A program made the position numbers and the translations under genes. 64,000 bases of DNA, taken from the NCBI GenBank assembly GCA_946807835.1, contig OX327686.1:5704001-5768000 (forward strand), written 5' to 3'. Source of the DNA: Ailanthus altissimus (Eukaryota > Streptophyta > Magnoliopsida > Sapindales > Simaroubaceae). The notes below the pieces were generated by a model that saw only the letters and a list, made by a program, of their open reading frames with translations, had not been told where the DNA came from and did no database searches. Shown here piece after piece: positions 47,394 to 58,924 of the stretch (the stretch's first letter is position 1; each line of letters opens with the position of its first letter).

Positions 47394-47679
47394 TTGAGAC
47401 AAGAAAAAATATTGCATTACTAATTGTATTCTCATTGATGAATGCTTGAGTATTTATAGAGTTTACAATAAATCAAAATATAAAAATCGTAAACCTAGAA
47501 GAGAAATAAATGTAATAGGAATAAACTAAAACAAAAAAACCAAATCTAATAGGAATAAATCAAAATATAAAAAAATAATCATAAAAAGAGAAATAGACTT
47601 AATAGGTTCAAAGGCAATAAAGGGTAATTCCTAAAAAAAATAAATTTAAATTAATCTAAACCTTTGATTTTCTTTATCA
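47394..47679 (-). repeat. 3' LTR of the small non-autonomous element
   Basis: 286 bp, plus strand TGTAAAAAATTTGAGAC to ATTTTCTTTATCA, so TG...CA in both readings. Confidence 0.82.
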
Positions 47680-48697
47680 TGCCCTGCAAGATGGAGTTCT
47701 GAGAGGAAAGTTCAATCTTGTTTCTCAAAAGGAGAAGATTTGAAGGGAGAACCCAGTCTTATTTTTCAAGAAAAATAAGATAATGCATAGAAAAAAAAAC
47801 GTTTAACTGAGAGAAGAAATCATTGAACCCAAAAGAAATTGTTGAACAATAACTAAAAAAAATTGAATTTTTTTGTATTATTAGTGCTTCTTCTTCATTA
47901 AGCAGTAACCCAAAAGAAATTATTAAATAGTAACCAAAAAAAAGAAATAGAAGATGAAAAACGAAGTCATAGACTAGCTCTAGTTATTGAGCTTGAAGAA
48001 TATTAAAATTAGAAGAAGAAAAAGAAAGTAATTGAAAGGAAAATATACTTTTTGAGAATTAAATGAGGGTTTTCTTAAAATAAAACAGAAAATAAAAGAC
48101 TTGTTTGATAATAAAAAAGAGTTAACCCTTAAAATAAAGCTGAAAAATAAAATATTCATTTAAAAAAAAGGGGGAGAGAAATAGTTTACAAGAGTTTAAT
48201 CCTATAATAGAATAAAATAAAGAAAAAGTTTAATCCCATAACAAAAAGAGAATGAGAGAAAGAGAGTTTATAAGAATTTAATTCTATAGCAGAACTAAAG
48301 TAATCTACAGAAACAAAGAGAGAATGTACTTTTTTAAGAGAATATTTGGTGTTAAGGATGATAAAAGGTTGGTTGGATTCTTGCATATTATGAAGAACAA
48401 GTGGTGGTACTGTTCATGCACACTGTTTACATTACTGTTCACTAATACTATTTATAGTTATTGTTATCGTGTACTGTTTATGAAATGAAAAAAACATATT
48501 GATTGGAAGGGAATTGAACATGGTATTAAGAAATTGACTAATGCCTTTTAAAAAAAAAAGAAAAAAAAGATTTAATCATAAACTTATTTAATTATTGCGT
48601 AACAGCCCTTACTTGGTCATATGTAGTGGCTTTACTTGACCACTGTGCAGCGGCTTAGTAAAGATGAAACATTAACTCAGGAAAGGCTCTAATACTA

Positions 48698-48992
48698 TGT
48701 ACAAATTTTGAAGGTAGGAAAAATTTTGTATTACTCGTTATATTCTCATTTATTAATGCTTAAGTATTTATAGAGTTTACAATAAAACAAAATAAGAAAA
48801 AAGGTAAACTTAAAAGAGAAATAAACCTAATAGAAATATATCAAAACAAGATAATAAACATAAGGAATAAATTAAAATAGGAAAAAGATAATTCTAAAAA
48901 GAAAAATAGACTTAATAGGTTGAAAAGCTAAAAATGGTCATTTCTAAAATAAATAAATTTAAATTAAACTAAATTTTTTAATTTTCTTTCTA
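48698..48992 (-). repeat. 5' LTR of the small non-autonomous element
   Basis: 295 bp. On the plus strand it runs TGTACAAATTTTGAAGG to TTTTCTTTCTAA and aligns with 47394-47679 through GAATGCTT/TAATGCTTAAGTATTTATAG and TAATAGGTTxAAAxGC. Confidence 0.82.
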
Positions 48993-48997
48993 ATTAG

Positions 48998-49699
48998 CAA
49001 GAAAATATAGTCCTACTATAATATAATATGGTGAAATTCTAGAGAGAAATATGGTGAATATGAGAGAAAATCTAGAGCTCTTAAAAATTTAGGCTCGATT
49101 TGAAATATGTTGATCTGATGAAATCATTTGCGCAACTAATCCTAGATGTGTGGGAAAGGCCACGTGAAGTGATTTGCATGGTGATGAGCTCACGCACGAA
49201 AGGCAAGCATGGGTGCGTTATACGACTTGCGCGATTTTTACTTAGGGATTGTTTTGTGTTTCTTTCGAATTGTTTTTTTTTTTTGCTAATTTGAAAGTTT
49301 CTTTTTTGTTTTAGGTGACATGGGATATGGTTGACTTATTATACATTTATAGGGAATGTAGAAGAGTTCTAGAGATAATGATGAGAGATATATTAAGTAT
49401 AAAAACTTTGATATTTCAATTTCAAATGATGTGAATAATAAAATTTTTTTAAATGTTACGTGTTGTGCAATAAAAAATTTTTATAATTTTTTTAATTTAA
49501 AACTAATGTTTGACAGATATTTTATTAGTGTACAAAAGTTATTTTCTAAGTCAAAATCCATAAAAAAAAGTATTTTTAATTAAAAAATAAACTAACAAAA
49601 AGGAGTCAAAATGTCATATATATTTTAAAGAATGGTTCATTTGTTATTTACTTTATAATAAAAGATATTATTTATTATGTTCGTTATATTAGAGGATTT
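48998..49699. other. AT-rich stretch, no gene supported
   Basis: A 64-codon plus-strand frame at 49100-49294 has no recognised motif. Otherwise low-complexity A/T sequence. Confidence 0.5.
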
Positions 49700-50000
49700 T
49701 TCTTACTAAGAATCACAAAACTTACAAAGATATATTTACAAGCCAATAAAAAGCCTTTATATATGCTTTAAAATGATTTAGGTTAACTCTAAAACAAGTG
49801 GGAATTGAATTAGGGAGTCCTAAAATACTTAGGAAAGTGGTTAAAATGGAAAAATATTGTTTCCCGCACCAACACCGCGGCACTAGTCTTCTAGTGCTGA
49901 AGTTTTGTAGCTTCTACCTGCGAGCGCCATGGTGCTGAGGCTTGGGCAGCGACACCTTCGTCTTTCGCATCCATCTTACTTTCTCGTGTATCCAATACAC
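49700..50000 (-). repeat. Fragment of a copia-type LTR, minus strand
   Basis: The reverse complement contains GTGCCGCGGTGTTGGTGC, CATATATAAAGGC and TTATTGGCTTGTAAATATAT in the same order as the solo LTR at 45008-45643, so it is the same family inverted. Ends not defined. Confidence 0.65.
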
Positions 50001-50290
50001 TTGAATTGTTCCTAAAATCATATTGTAATGATTGTTTAATCAACTTTCTCACAAAACAAATAAGTTGAATACTTGGTATGACTTTTGATAGCAATTGCCT
50101 TCTAAAATAATGGCCTTACCCAAGGAAAAAGAAAGTAATTTCTTTAGACTTGATTTGCCAAATATGGGAATTGTTAGCAATGTCCCTGTATTTTGAAGAA
50201 ATATTAGCTAAAGAAACCAATAACTTTAATGTATCACTGATGTCCTAATATTTTGAAAATTATCAACAATAGCAGTAACACCAAATTTTT

Positions 50291-51240
50291 CCAAAAACCA
50301 TCTTTACACTGTGAGGTCTATTTAACAAATAAAAAGTATTAAAATTAAATTAAATTAATTAATAAAATTTTTTTTTTCTCTTTTTTTTTCATATTCTCTC
50401 TGATCATTAATACTTGTTAAGGAATATAATAGTAAGTGTTGTAATTGGTGATTCAAAATTATATTTGAGTATAATTTTGAGTTAGAAACTAATGAGGAGT
50501 CATCACAAAGTTGAGTATGTGAAGGACATACGAGAAATGAGCACAACAGTAGCTGAAAGTCAGGAGGGGCATGAAAGCACAAGTAGAAACGTTTTTGTTC
50601 TGAACGGCTCAACATTGAAAGACAAAATACCCCAGCGAAGATCCTAGAAGACCCAACACCCCAACGTTGATCACTGAGTGCTGCAACATTGGACAACACG
50701 CATTACTACCCTAGTGTTGAAAGCAGAACACTGCAGCGTTGCCTATTCAAGAAAATCCTTTTTTGCCAAAAACCATCTTTACATTGTGAGGGCTATTTAA
50801 CAAATAAAAAGTATCAAAATTAAATTAAATTAATTAATAAAAATTTATTTTTTTGTTCATCTTTTTTTTTTCATATTCTCTCTGATCATTATTACTTGTT
50901 AAGGAATATAATAGTAAGTGTCATAATTGGTGATTCAAAATTATATTTGAGCATAATTTTGAGTTAGAAACTAAGAAGGAGTCATCACGAAGTCGAGTAT
51001 GTGAAGAACATATGAGAAATGAGCACAACAACAGCTAAAAGTAAGGAGGGGCATGAAAGCACAAATAGGAATATTTTTGGTATGAACGGCTTACATTAGA
51101 AGACAAAATACCCCAGCGAAGATCCTAGAAGACCCAACACCCCAACATTGATCACTGAGTGTTGCAGAGTTGGACAACACGTATTACTACCTTAGTGTTG
51201 AAAGTAGAACATTGCAGCATTGCCTATTGAAAAAAATCTG
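50291..51240. repeat. Tandem duplication, 475-bp unit
   Basis: Copy 1 is 50291-50765 and copy 2 is 50766-51240, both beginning CCAAAAACCATCTTTACA and ending near GCAxTGCCTATTxAAxAAAAT. The unit spans the junction between flanking DNA and the start of an LTR (TGTTGTAATTGGTGATTC at 50437), so it duplicated after that LTR inserted. Confidence 0.88.
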
Positions 51241-51573
51241 TTTTTAGCTCGAATTGACTTCTTTAAGTAGTTTTTGAATTTTCATACACATAGAATCTTA
51301 TTCTAACTAGGTTTATGATTTCTAATAACTTTATAAACACCACATACCCTTGTAACCCTTTAGAATTAATTGAGCATAAAAGATGTAAATATAAGAGAGA
51401 ATAAAGAGTTAGGTAGGCACTAAGTTCTGAGTGCACAAGAGTGTAACTATGAGATCACTTGAGTGTTGAGTGCATAAGAGAGTGATGATAGATCCTTTGA
51501 TAGAAAGCTCTAGTTAGTCATTGTATTCCTTAGTAAAATCTTTTATTATTAAGGAGATACTAAGTGATCTAGG
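50437..51573 (+). mobile_element. Host LTR (left part), interrupted by element B
   Basis: Starts TGTTGTAATTGGTGATTC, the same opening as the 39149 LTR family, with a GC-containing CCCCAGCG...CTGCAGCGTTG region and a tail AGGAGATACTAAGTGATCTAGG. The remainder of this LTR (62330-62520), including the GGATCATGAATCCATTGAG...GTCGAATCACATA block, lies on the far side of element B. Confidence 0.72.
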
Positions 51574-53720
51574 TGTTAGGGTCAGTGCTTACATGTCATC
51601 CTTGAATGTATATATACTTGTGTATTTATACAAGTGTACATTCCCATTAAATTGCTAATACCCATTTATATGGTATTATGCATGTAACGTTACAAATATT
51701 GTACGATCTGAAGGAGTTCGGATCAGATCTAAAAGAGTTTAGATAAGGGCTCATAATTAACCACGCTGAGATATAAATGCTAAATGTTAGCACAGCTAAG
51801 TGTTAGCTGGTTATAATACTCAGTATATCTAAGAGTTGGAGCCTTATCAATAATGGGACATAGACCTAGGAATATACTAGTAACTGCATAGTTGCAATCG
51901 GGTGCCAGGAAATGCAAGTTACGCAAGTATGTTCTCGAATTATTGTCCTTGATCTATTTTTGTCGATGCGGGTCTGTCGGTGGATACTTTTTTATATAGA
52001 TCAGCATATGTTGTACCTATAAAGTATAGATGGTCGTTCTTAGTCGACTGTGAGCTTAAAGCTCGTATTGACATATGAGTATCCAGTTAGGACTAGATAT
52101 AGGACAGACTCACGAGGGCCTCCAATAGACATCTTATGTAAGCCGTCAATGAAAGGTCGTCTCGAGTTGAGTAGTATACGTGGTCCTTTGACCTGAGTGC
52201 CACGGTGGGCTTGTAAGTGATCCATCATACTATAGTTCCACGCATGTCACAGACCTTTCACAGTATGACCGTTGGGTGTCGTTAGATATGGTCCGATGCT
52301 TATGGAGTCCAGTGTGTACAGATATGAGATCTGTCAGCTCGTATATCGAGTTAGATATCCATATGCTTCGAGACTGTATCTCAGAATATCTTGTGGCCAC
52401 AAGCAATCATCCCGAGAAAGAGTTCTGTCAGGGTAGAACAATATGGCAAAGGAGTTTGCACATATTATTCAGTGAGATATAAGTTTGGAGATAAGATATG
52501 TATGAGCACTAAGGGATTTGACGGTGATAATCTATATCCCTGCACATCCAGGATATCATGACAGAAGGACTATACATATGCGTTGTAATCTCAACTTGTA
52601 TGGTTCAACGCCCTGATTTGTTTATCCATGATTTATGCATGGGGCATTGCTCGCAGACTCATAGAATAGTTTCATTTGACAAATCAAACTCAGGACCTAA
52701 GGAGTCCTGCCATATGGAGTATACTCGTTATAAATTGGGGTAGTGTGTCGGATTAAAGTGTTTAATCTAACAATATTCAACAATACCACGAAAATGTGTG
52801 TGTATCTGTATTTAAGTGTTAAATACACAAATTAGTTAATAATTGTTATATACTAATTGTATAATATCACGCGGCGCATTGTGGACCCTCGGTTGAGTTT
52901 GCCTAAGTGCGAGTTTGGAAGAACCCACTAGAGGGTAAATTTGGTAACTATTCATGAGAGGTAAAATGATCATTTCACACTTTGGTTATTTAATAGTTAA
53001 ATAATCGAAATATCTCTCTTATTTTATTATATAATAAATTTTTATATTATTATATTATTATATTATTATATTATATAATTTTTATTATATGATATTTTAT
53101 TTAATAGTACTATATAGTTTGCATCCATTAATATATAATATAATATTATATATTATATTATTAATTATATTATATAATTTATTATTTTATTATATATATA
53201 TATATAAAAAAAAGAGAGAAAGAAATTGAAAGGAAAAAAGTGTGTTCGGGCATTTTGGCCATGAAAAGAAAAGAGAAATGGAGTAGAAGAAAAAAAGAAG
53301 AAGACAGAAAGAAGAAGAAATAAAAAAGAAAAAAAAAGGGAAAAATGAATCCGATTGAAACAATGGTGGATTGTTTCAAAATTTTCATTTCTTAGCTTTT
53401 TAGAGAAAAAGTAAACACACTCCCGGCCATTTTGGAATTAAGAGTTAATTTCAGGCTGAATATCGGGCTACTGTTCTAGCTCACCAAGCCCTCTATATTG
53501 GTGACTAGAACTGTACACGAGTTGGTCTCCATGCAGACTCTAAAAAAACTACGTTTATAACGTTACACATTGAGGTAAGTTCTCTAACGTATAAATATAT
53601 TAATGTGATTAATATATTATATTTATTGTGTTTATTATAAAATTTATACGCTTCTGCCGCGTTAAGTAATAAACACAATTGCATATGCATACACCCACAC
53701 GTTTCTTAGATCTGCCAACA
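51574..53720 (+). repeat. 5' LTR of element B
   Basis: TGTTAGGGTCAGTGCTTACA to ATCTGCCAACA. Shares blocks with the element A LTR (TGGTCGTTCTTAGTCGACTG against TGGTTGTTCTTAGCTAACCA). An AT-only stretch at 53030-53200 and a purine-rich block at 53207-53345 are in the 3' half. Confidence 0.9.
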
Positions 53721-53722
53721 AA

Positions 53723-53733
53723 AAGTATCAAAG
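53723..53733 (+). promoter_or_regulatory. Primer-binding site of element B, decayed
   Basis: AAGTATCAAAG two bases after the LTR corresponds to TGGTATCAGAG with three changes; position and order agree with element A. Confidence 0.7.
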
Positions 53734-54029
53734 TCATTTAGGATATATTTGAGTGTTGGTTGGGTGAATGGATACAAAAGGCCTAGTGAAAATGGCGCAT
53801 TTCAAGTGTTGAAATCGGTATGCCAAAGGGGAAGTACTAGGCACTGCAACGCCAAGCGGCTGGCATCGCGACGTTGGGGGTTCGACCTCCCAACGTTACA
53901 ATGATGCAATTCAGCACTGCAACGGCGTACTATTCACTTAAATAATAGCACATGAACATTATTTCTACCGTTTACAGCTACAGTAATTTTGAATAGTATT
54001 TCAAAATTAATTTTACATGTGTAGATTTA

Positions 54030-54782
54030 TGAGATATAATGATAAAGATTATCAGTCTACATTATAAATCAGGGTTTATGAGATGTAGTGATAAAGAGTT
54101 ATCGGTTTGCATTATAAATTAGGATTAATTTTGTGTTGGTAACCACAATGGGACCCCTACTGATGGGGGTTAGTTGTGCTTGCATAAAAAAATTAATTAA
54201 TTGAGAATCACCATTTCTACGAGTATGGAGACCTAGATACAAAAATTTTTGTTAATTAGATTGAAGAATATTGCATTATGAGATAATGTTTTATTCTATC
54301 CGTCTTGTCAATATGGTGTTAGACGAGTCACGTCGACCTTTTCTCAATATTGCTACAACGTGAGGGACTTGGTCGATTGGGCTTGAACTATACCGATTAA
54401 ACATGAGATAAGAAAAATATATGTAAAAATATTGCCCAATATTGCTACAGCGTGAGGGTAGTATCGATAGCATAAATTTGATCATTGACAAGTTAATCTA
54501 GAATACACTTATCCAATATTGCTACAGCGTGAGGATAAGGTGTATTTAGAATCAAGTGGTAATAAGAGTTGCATGAGATGTAATTGACAAATGTTGTTTA
54601 CCTGTTGGGTTTATAAAGGCCAATATTGCTACAGTGTGAGGCCTGAGTAAATTTCAATGGGATCTACTTCTCGCTATATAGTTTAAAAAAGTTTAAGCTA
54701 TCGTCTTTTCGTTTGAGAGATTACCGGGATTATATAAAATAATGGGAGGGCATTTTAAATCGAAAATGTATACTAGGTATAC
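54030..54782 (+). other. Structured non-coding leader of element B with four motif-bearing hairpins
   Basis: The motif AATATTGCTACAGCGTGA or a close variant occurs at about 54344, 54435, 54512 and 54619. Arms differ: GTCGACC/GGTCGA around copy 1, AATACACTTATCC/GGATAAGGTGTATT around copy 3, and AAAGGCC/GGCCTGAG around copy 4. Upstream, CCCCTACTGATGGGG near 54157 is another hairpin. Downstream, GTATACTAGGTATAC at 54768-54782 corresponds to GTATAACAGTTATAC in element A. Two similar ATGTAGTGATAAAG...ATTATAAAT units sit at 54030-54125. Confidence 0.78.
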
Positions 54783-54859
54783 CCATAATTTAAAACGTTC
54801 TATTAGTTATTTAATGAATATTCTGCTTACATCTCCCGTATGTTTGGCCTGTCAAGAAT

Positions 54860-57800
54860 AATGACCACTACGAACCATTTGGTGTGCATAGTTAATGCAA
54901 TCCAACTTTAGGGTACTAAGAATTATTTTGACCGGTGAATGAATCTTAGAAGTGTTCTGAATTCATAAAATTTTGGATTTATTGTTGATCAGAGTTTACC
55001 GTAAGGTGATTCTGATAACACCTCTCTAAAGGATTGAATAAAGAGAGTTTGATCCTCTTTGTAAATTGTGCTTCACCTTTTATTCCAAGTATATCTGGTG
55101 AGACCAGATATGTGAGTAGAAGAAGATGAGGCAGATACCCAGTAACAATCCTAAGAGACAACATTTATCCAAAGATCAACAAGAGAGAGCGTGTAGATGA
55201 AAAGTGTTTCCAATACTGTAAGGTTGGGTATTAAAAATTCCTCTACTCTAGAAGCCTTATAATTGTCAAGACGACTCCCACAAGTTTGTGCTTGACAAAC
55301 ATAAATATTTCTAGGGTATTTGATGCCAGTTCAAGCTGGGTATAAGATACTACATGTCCCTCTTATATCTGCAATATGTTGCAGGGATTGAGAGAGACAA
55401 TAATGCAATAGCTTGTAGGAGTAAAGTTGAGAGTAAGAAATTGTGATTTCTTGTAGGTCCATATTGTTGGGCAACTTAACTTACTTATTGTATGCAAAAT
55501 AATAGTTGTATTGCATAATAAGTATAATATTTTTGTTAGCTGAATGTCAGTTAATAAATTCACATTATATATAATTAAAAATGTCTCTACATTGGAATCC
55601 TTAAATGATACGGAGCTGTGGTATATGAGTTTAGGTCATATAGGCGTGAGACGCTTATCCGTCTAGTTAAGGATGATTGGATTCTTAATCTGACCATAAA
55701 GACTTAATCAGTTTATGAATAATGTATTCACAGAGATGACTAAACATATTAGAATGTACTTCACATCCCTTCGATTAAATCGAGGTCATGAGTACATCAA
55801 CAGCAAGTTTTCGCTTGTTTAAGGAGAATGAGATTCTCACTCACTATAGTCCTCTGGCTAATCCATAACATAATGATGTTTTGGTAAGGAGGAATCAGAC
55901 TTTATTAAATATGGTCTGATTGATAATGAGTGTTACCAATCTATATCTGTGAGAATCTACTCCAAAAATAGCTGTATATTAAGTAGAGTTTCATCAGAAG
56001 TTGTTCCTTCCATTCTGTATGTGATACCGACAGGAAGGAAGCCGTATCTTAAATATGTTAAGACTTGGGATTGTCTTGCTTACATAAGAGTTACGTAGCA
56101 GGATATCTTGTTTTGTAAGAATTACTTAGCAGAATAAACAACACCCAAGAGGTATAGGAACATGTTCATTGTGTATCCTATGAATACAATAAGATACTAG
56201 TTCCATTATTTAGAGAAGTGAAGTGTGTTCATTTCTCGGTATACCACTATTCTAGAGAAAGCGTTTCTCGTGGATTATGGGAATCATAGAAAGATTGAAC
56301 TTGATGAAGTCAATCTACAAATCAATGAACCAAGGATGGGAACTCAGGCTTAATTAAGCAGTAACCTTTTGGCACACCTCTTAATAGGTTAGAAAGGATG
56401 TCTAGGTCACCTATTAGGCATGGTTGATGCTTGAAAGTGAACTTGAAATTTTCTTAGTAGAAGAAAATAATCCTTTGACCCACAGGGAGTCGATGTTAGA
56501 CATCAAATTGGAAAGCGACAAGAAGCCATGGAAATAAAATTGACTATATGCATCAGAATTAAGTCTGAGACTTGGTTAAGCTATCCGTAAGAATTGTTCT
56601 CATTAGTTGTAAATGGTTTACAAAGGGTAGTGGGAGCTAAATAGAAGGTAGAAACCTTCCAGGCTATTTATTAGTTTTAAAAATGTGATCCTTAGTGATC
56701 TGACATCATTAAGAGGAAACTTTTGAACCAATATTAATGTTAAAGTCGATTAGTATTTTATTGGCTCCTGTAGCATGATTTTAAAGTTTGGCAGATGGAT
56801 GAAAGGATGGTGTTTCGGAATAGATATCTCAAGTAAGAGATATTCATAGAACAACCTGAAGATTTTATGTCCAGCCAAACTTCTGCTCCAATGTATATGA
56901 AAGGTCAGTGAGAGCATGAAAGTCTTCCTGATACTCTATGTTGATGACATACTAGTCATTAAGAATGATGTCAGTATGTTAGAATCGGTCAGAAGTAACT
57001 CATAAGAATTTCTCCATGAAGGATTTGGGAGAAGCTTCCTTTATACTAGGTATAAAGCTTTATAGAGATAGAGCTAGGAAACTGATAGGACTCTCTTAAA
57101 TCATTTCACATCAATAGCGTCTAAAATGGTACGGTTTGTTAACTATGAGATAGTTAACGTATCTTTTGGACCTGGTGTTCACCTTTCGATGAGAATGTCT
57201 TTATAGATGAAAAATGAGAAAGTTAGAGTGTCTAACATACCAGATACATCAGCTCATCAGAGATTGATGTATGCTATGATGTGTTTGAGACCTGAAATCA
57301 GTTTGGCTGTAAGAGTTATGAGCCGATTTCAGTCTAATTCAGATGACCATCATTTGATGGTAGTCAAACATATCCTGAGGTACTTAGAGGGTATAAAGAA
57401 CAAGTTTCTCAAATATGGAGAAAGTAACTTACAAATGAGAAGATGCACAAAGTCAGACTTCAAGTTTGACCTAGATGATAGAGAGTTTATATTTGGGAAT
57501 GTGCTAATTCTCATTAGTACTAGAAGAGTTGGAATAGCACTAAATTGAGATTCACTGCTAATTCAGAGTAGCGGAGCGGAAGCGACAGTGAGGATTCGTA
57601 GGTTTATCGGTAGTCTTGAAAGAGTTCCAAGACAGATGGATCCTATCACATAAATTTGCGATAAAACAATACTATAGTACAAGTCAAGGTGCCAAGAGGA
57701 CACCAGTAGTCTAATTATATTGAGAGGAGTCTCACATGACTTGAGGGAGCATGGCTGAAGGAGATGTGATTATTTGTAGAAGTATTCTATAAGTAATTTA

Positions 57801-57880
57801 ACAGACCCACTATCTAAAGGCCATGACTCTAAAAGTGTTTATGAAACACGTAAAGTCAATGTGTATGAGATGCCATCAAG
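54860..57880 (+). pseudogene. Broken gag-pol of element B
   Basis: Readable pieces in order: GAG-pre-integrase (NDTELWYMSLGHIGVRRL near 55600), integrase (MTKHIRMYFTSL near 55740), and reverse transcriptase from about 56640 with ILYVDDILVIKND; the catalytic YVDD is kept at 56937-56948. RNase H includes the 113-codon frame 57207-57548 (HQRLMYAMMCLRPEISLAV, HHLMVVKHILRYLEGIKNKF) and NLTDPLSKGH near 57800. Frameshifts and stops separate the pieces, so no active polyprotein can be made. Confidence 0.88.
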
Positions 57881-57894
57881 AATGACACTAGAGC

Positions 57895-57904
57895 AAGTGG
57901 GAGA
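57895..57904 (+). promoter_or_regulatory. Polypurine tract of element B
   Basis: AAGTGGGAGA immediately before the 3' LTR is the usual plus-strand primer form of copia elements. Confidence 0.8.
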
Positions 57905-58924
57905 TTGTTAAGGTCGGTACTTACGTGTCATCCCTGAATGTACATATACTTGTGTATTTATATAAGTGTACATTCCCATTAAATCGCTAATACCCATTTA
58001 TATGATATTATGCATGTAATGTTACAGACATTATATGATCTGAAGAAGTTCGGATTAGATCTAAAAGATTTTAGATAAGAGCTCATAGTTAGCCACACTG
58101 AGAGATATAAATGCTAAATGTTAGCACGACTAAGTGTTAGCTGGTTATAATACTCAGCATATCCAAGAGTTTAAGCCTTGTCTGTAATATGACATAGACC
58201 TAGGAATATACTAGTAATTGCATAGTTGCAAGAGTTGCAATCGGGTGCTAGAAAATGTAAGTTGTGCAAGTATGTTCTCGAATTATTGTCCTTGATCTAT
58301 TTCTGCCGATGCAGGTCTGTCGATGGATACCTTTTTATATAGATCAGCATATGTCGTACCTATAGGGTATAGATGGTCGTTCTTAGCCAACTGTGAGCTT
58401 AAAGCTCATATTGACATATGAGTATCCAGTTAGGACTAAATATAGGACAGACTCACGGGGGCCTCCAATAGACATCTTATGTAAGCTGTCAATAGAGGAT
58501 CATCTCGAGTTGAGTAGTATACGTGGTCCTTTGACCTAAGTGTCACGGTGGGCTTATAAGTGATCCACCATACTTTGGTTCCACGTATGTCACAGACTTT
58601 TATGGTGTGACCGTTAGGTGTCGTTGGATATGGTCCGATGCTTATGGAGTCCGGTGTGTACAGATATGAGATCTGTCAACTTGTATATCTGTTGTGTGAT
58701 TTTCATAACACAAACTAACGCAAGTGCACGTTATCGCAACAAGTAATAAAGTGATGAGTGAGTATTGTTCCCACGAGGATTGTGTCCTAAATTAATGCTA
58801 AGTACTACGATGTTGGCAACCTAACTTTATTTAGGCTAATCTAAATGGCAGGGTGAGTTATTGAATTAAAAGCAACTAAAAACTAATTAGCTAGATAAAT
58901 AAAGGAAAAGAGATATCTATGGCA

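Larger units (their letters stand above)
47394..48992 (-). mobile_element. Small non-autonomous LTR retrotransposon (TRIM/LARD-like)
   Basis: Two direct LTRs, 48698-48992 (5' on the minus strand) and 47394-47679 (3'), enclose 1.0 kb. A primer site reading TAGTATTAGAGCC on the minus strand lies at 48685-48697, right beside the 5' LTR. Perfect 5-bp flanks ATTAG occur at 47389-47393 and 48993-48997. No gag or pol motif is present inside. Each LTR holds a TATA-like CTATAAATACT on the minus strand. Total 1.6 kb. Confidence 0.85.

Noticed and set aside
51574..53720. The long LTRs as Ty3/gypsy (Ogre/Tat-like)
   Set aside because: The internal order places integrase before reverse transcriptase, the RT has a copia-type YVDD context, and the primer is initiator tRNA-Met, so these are copia.
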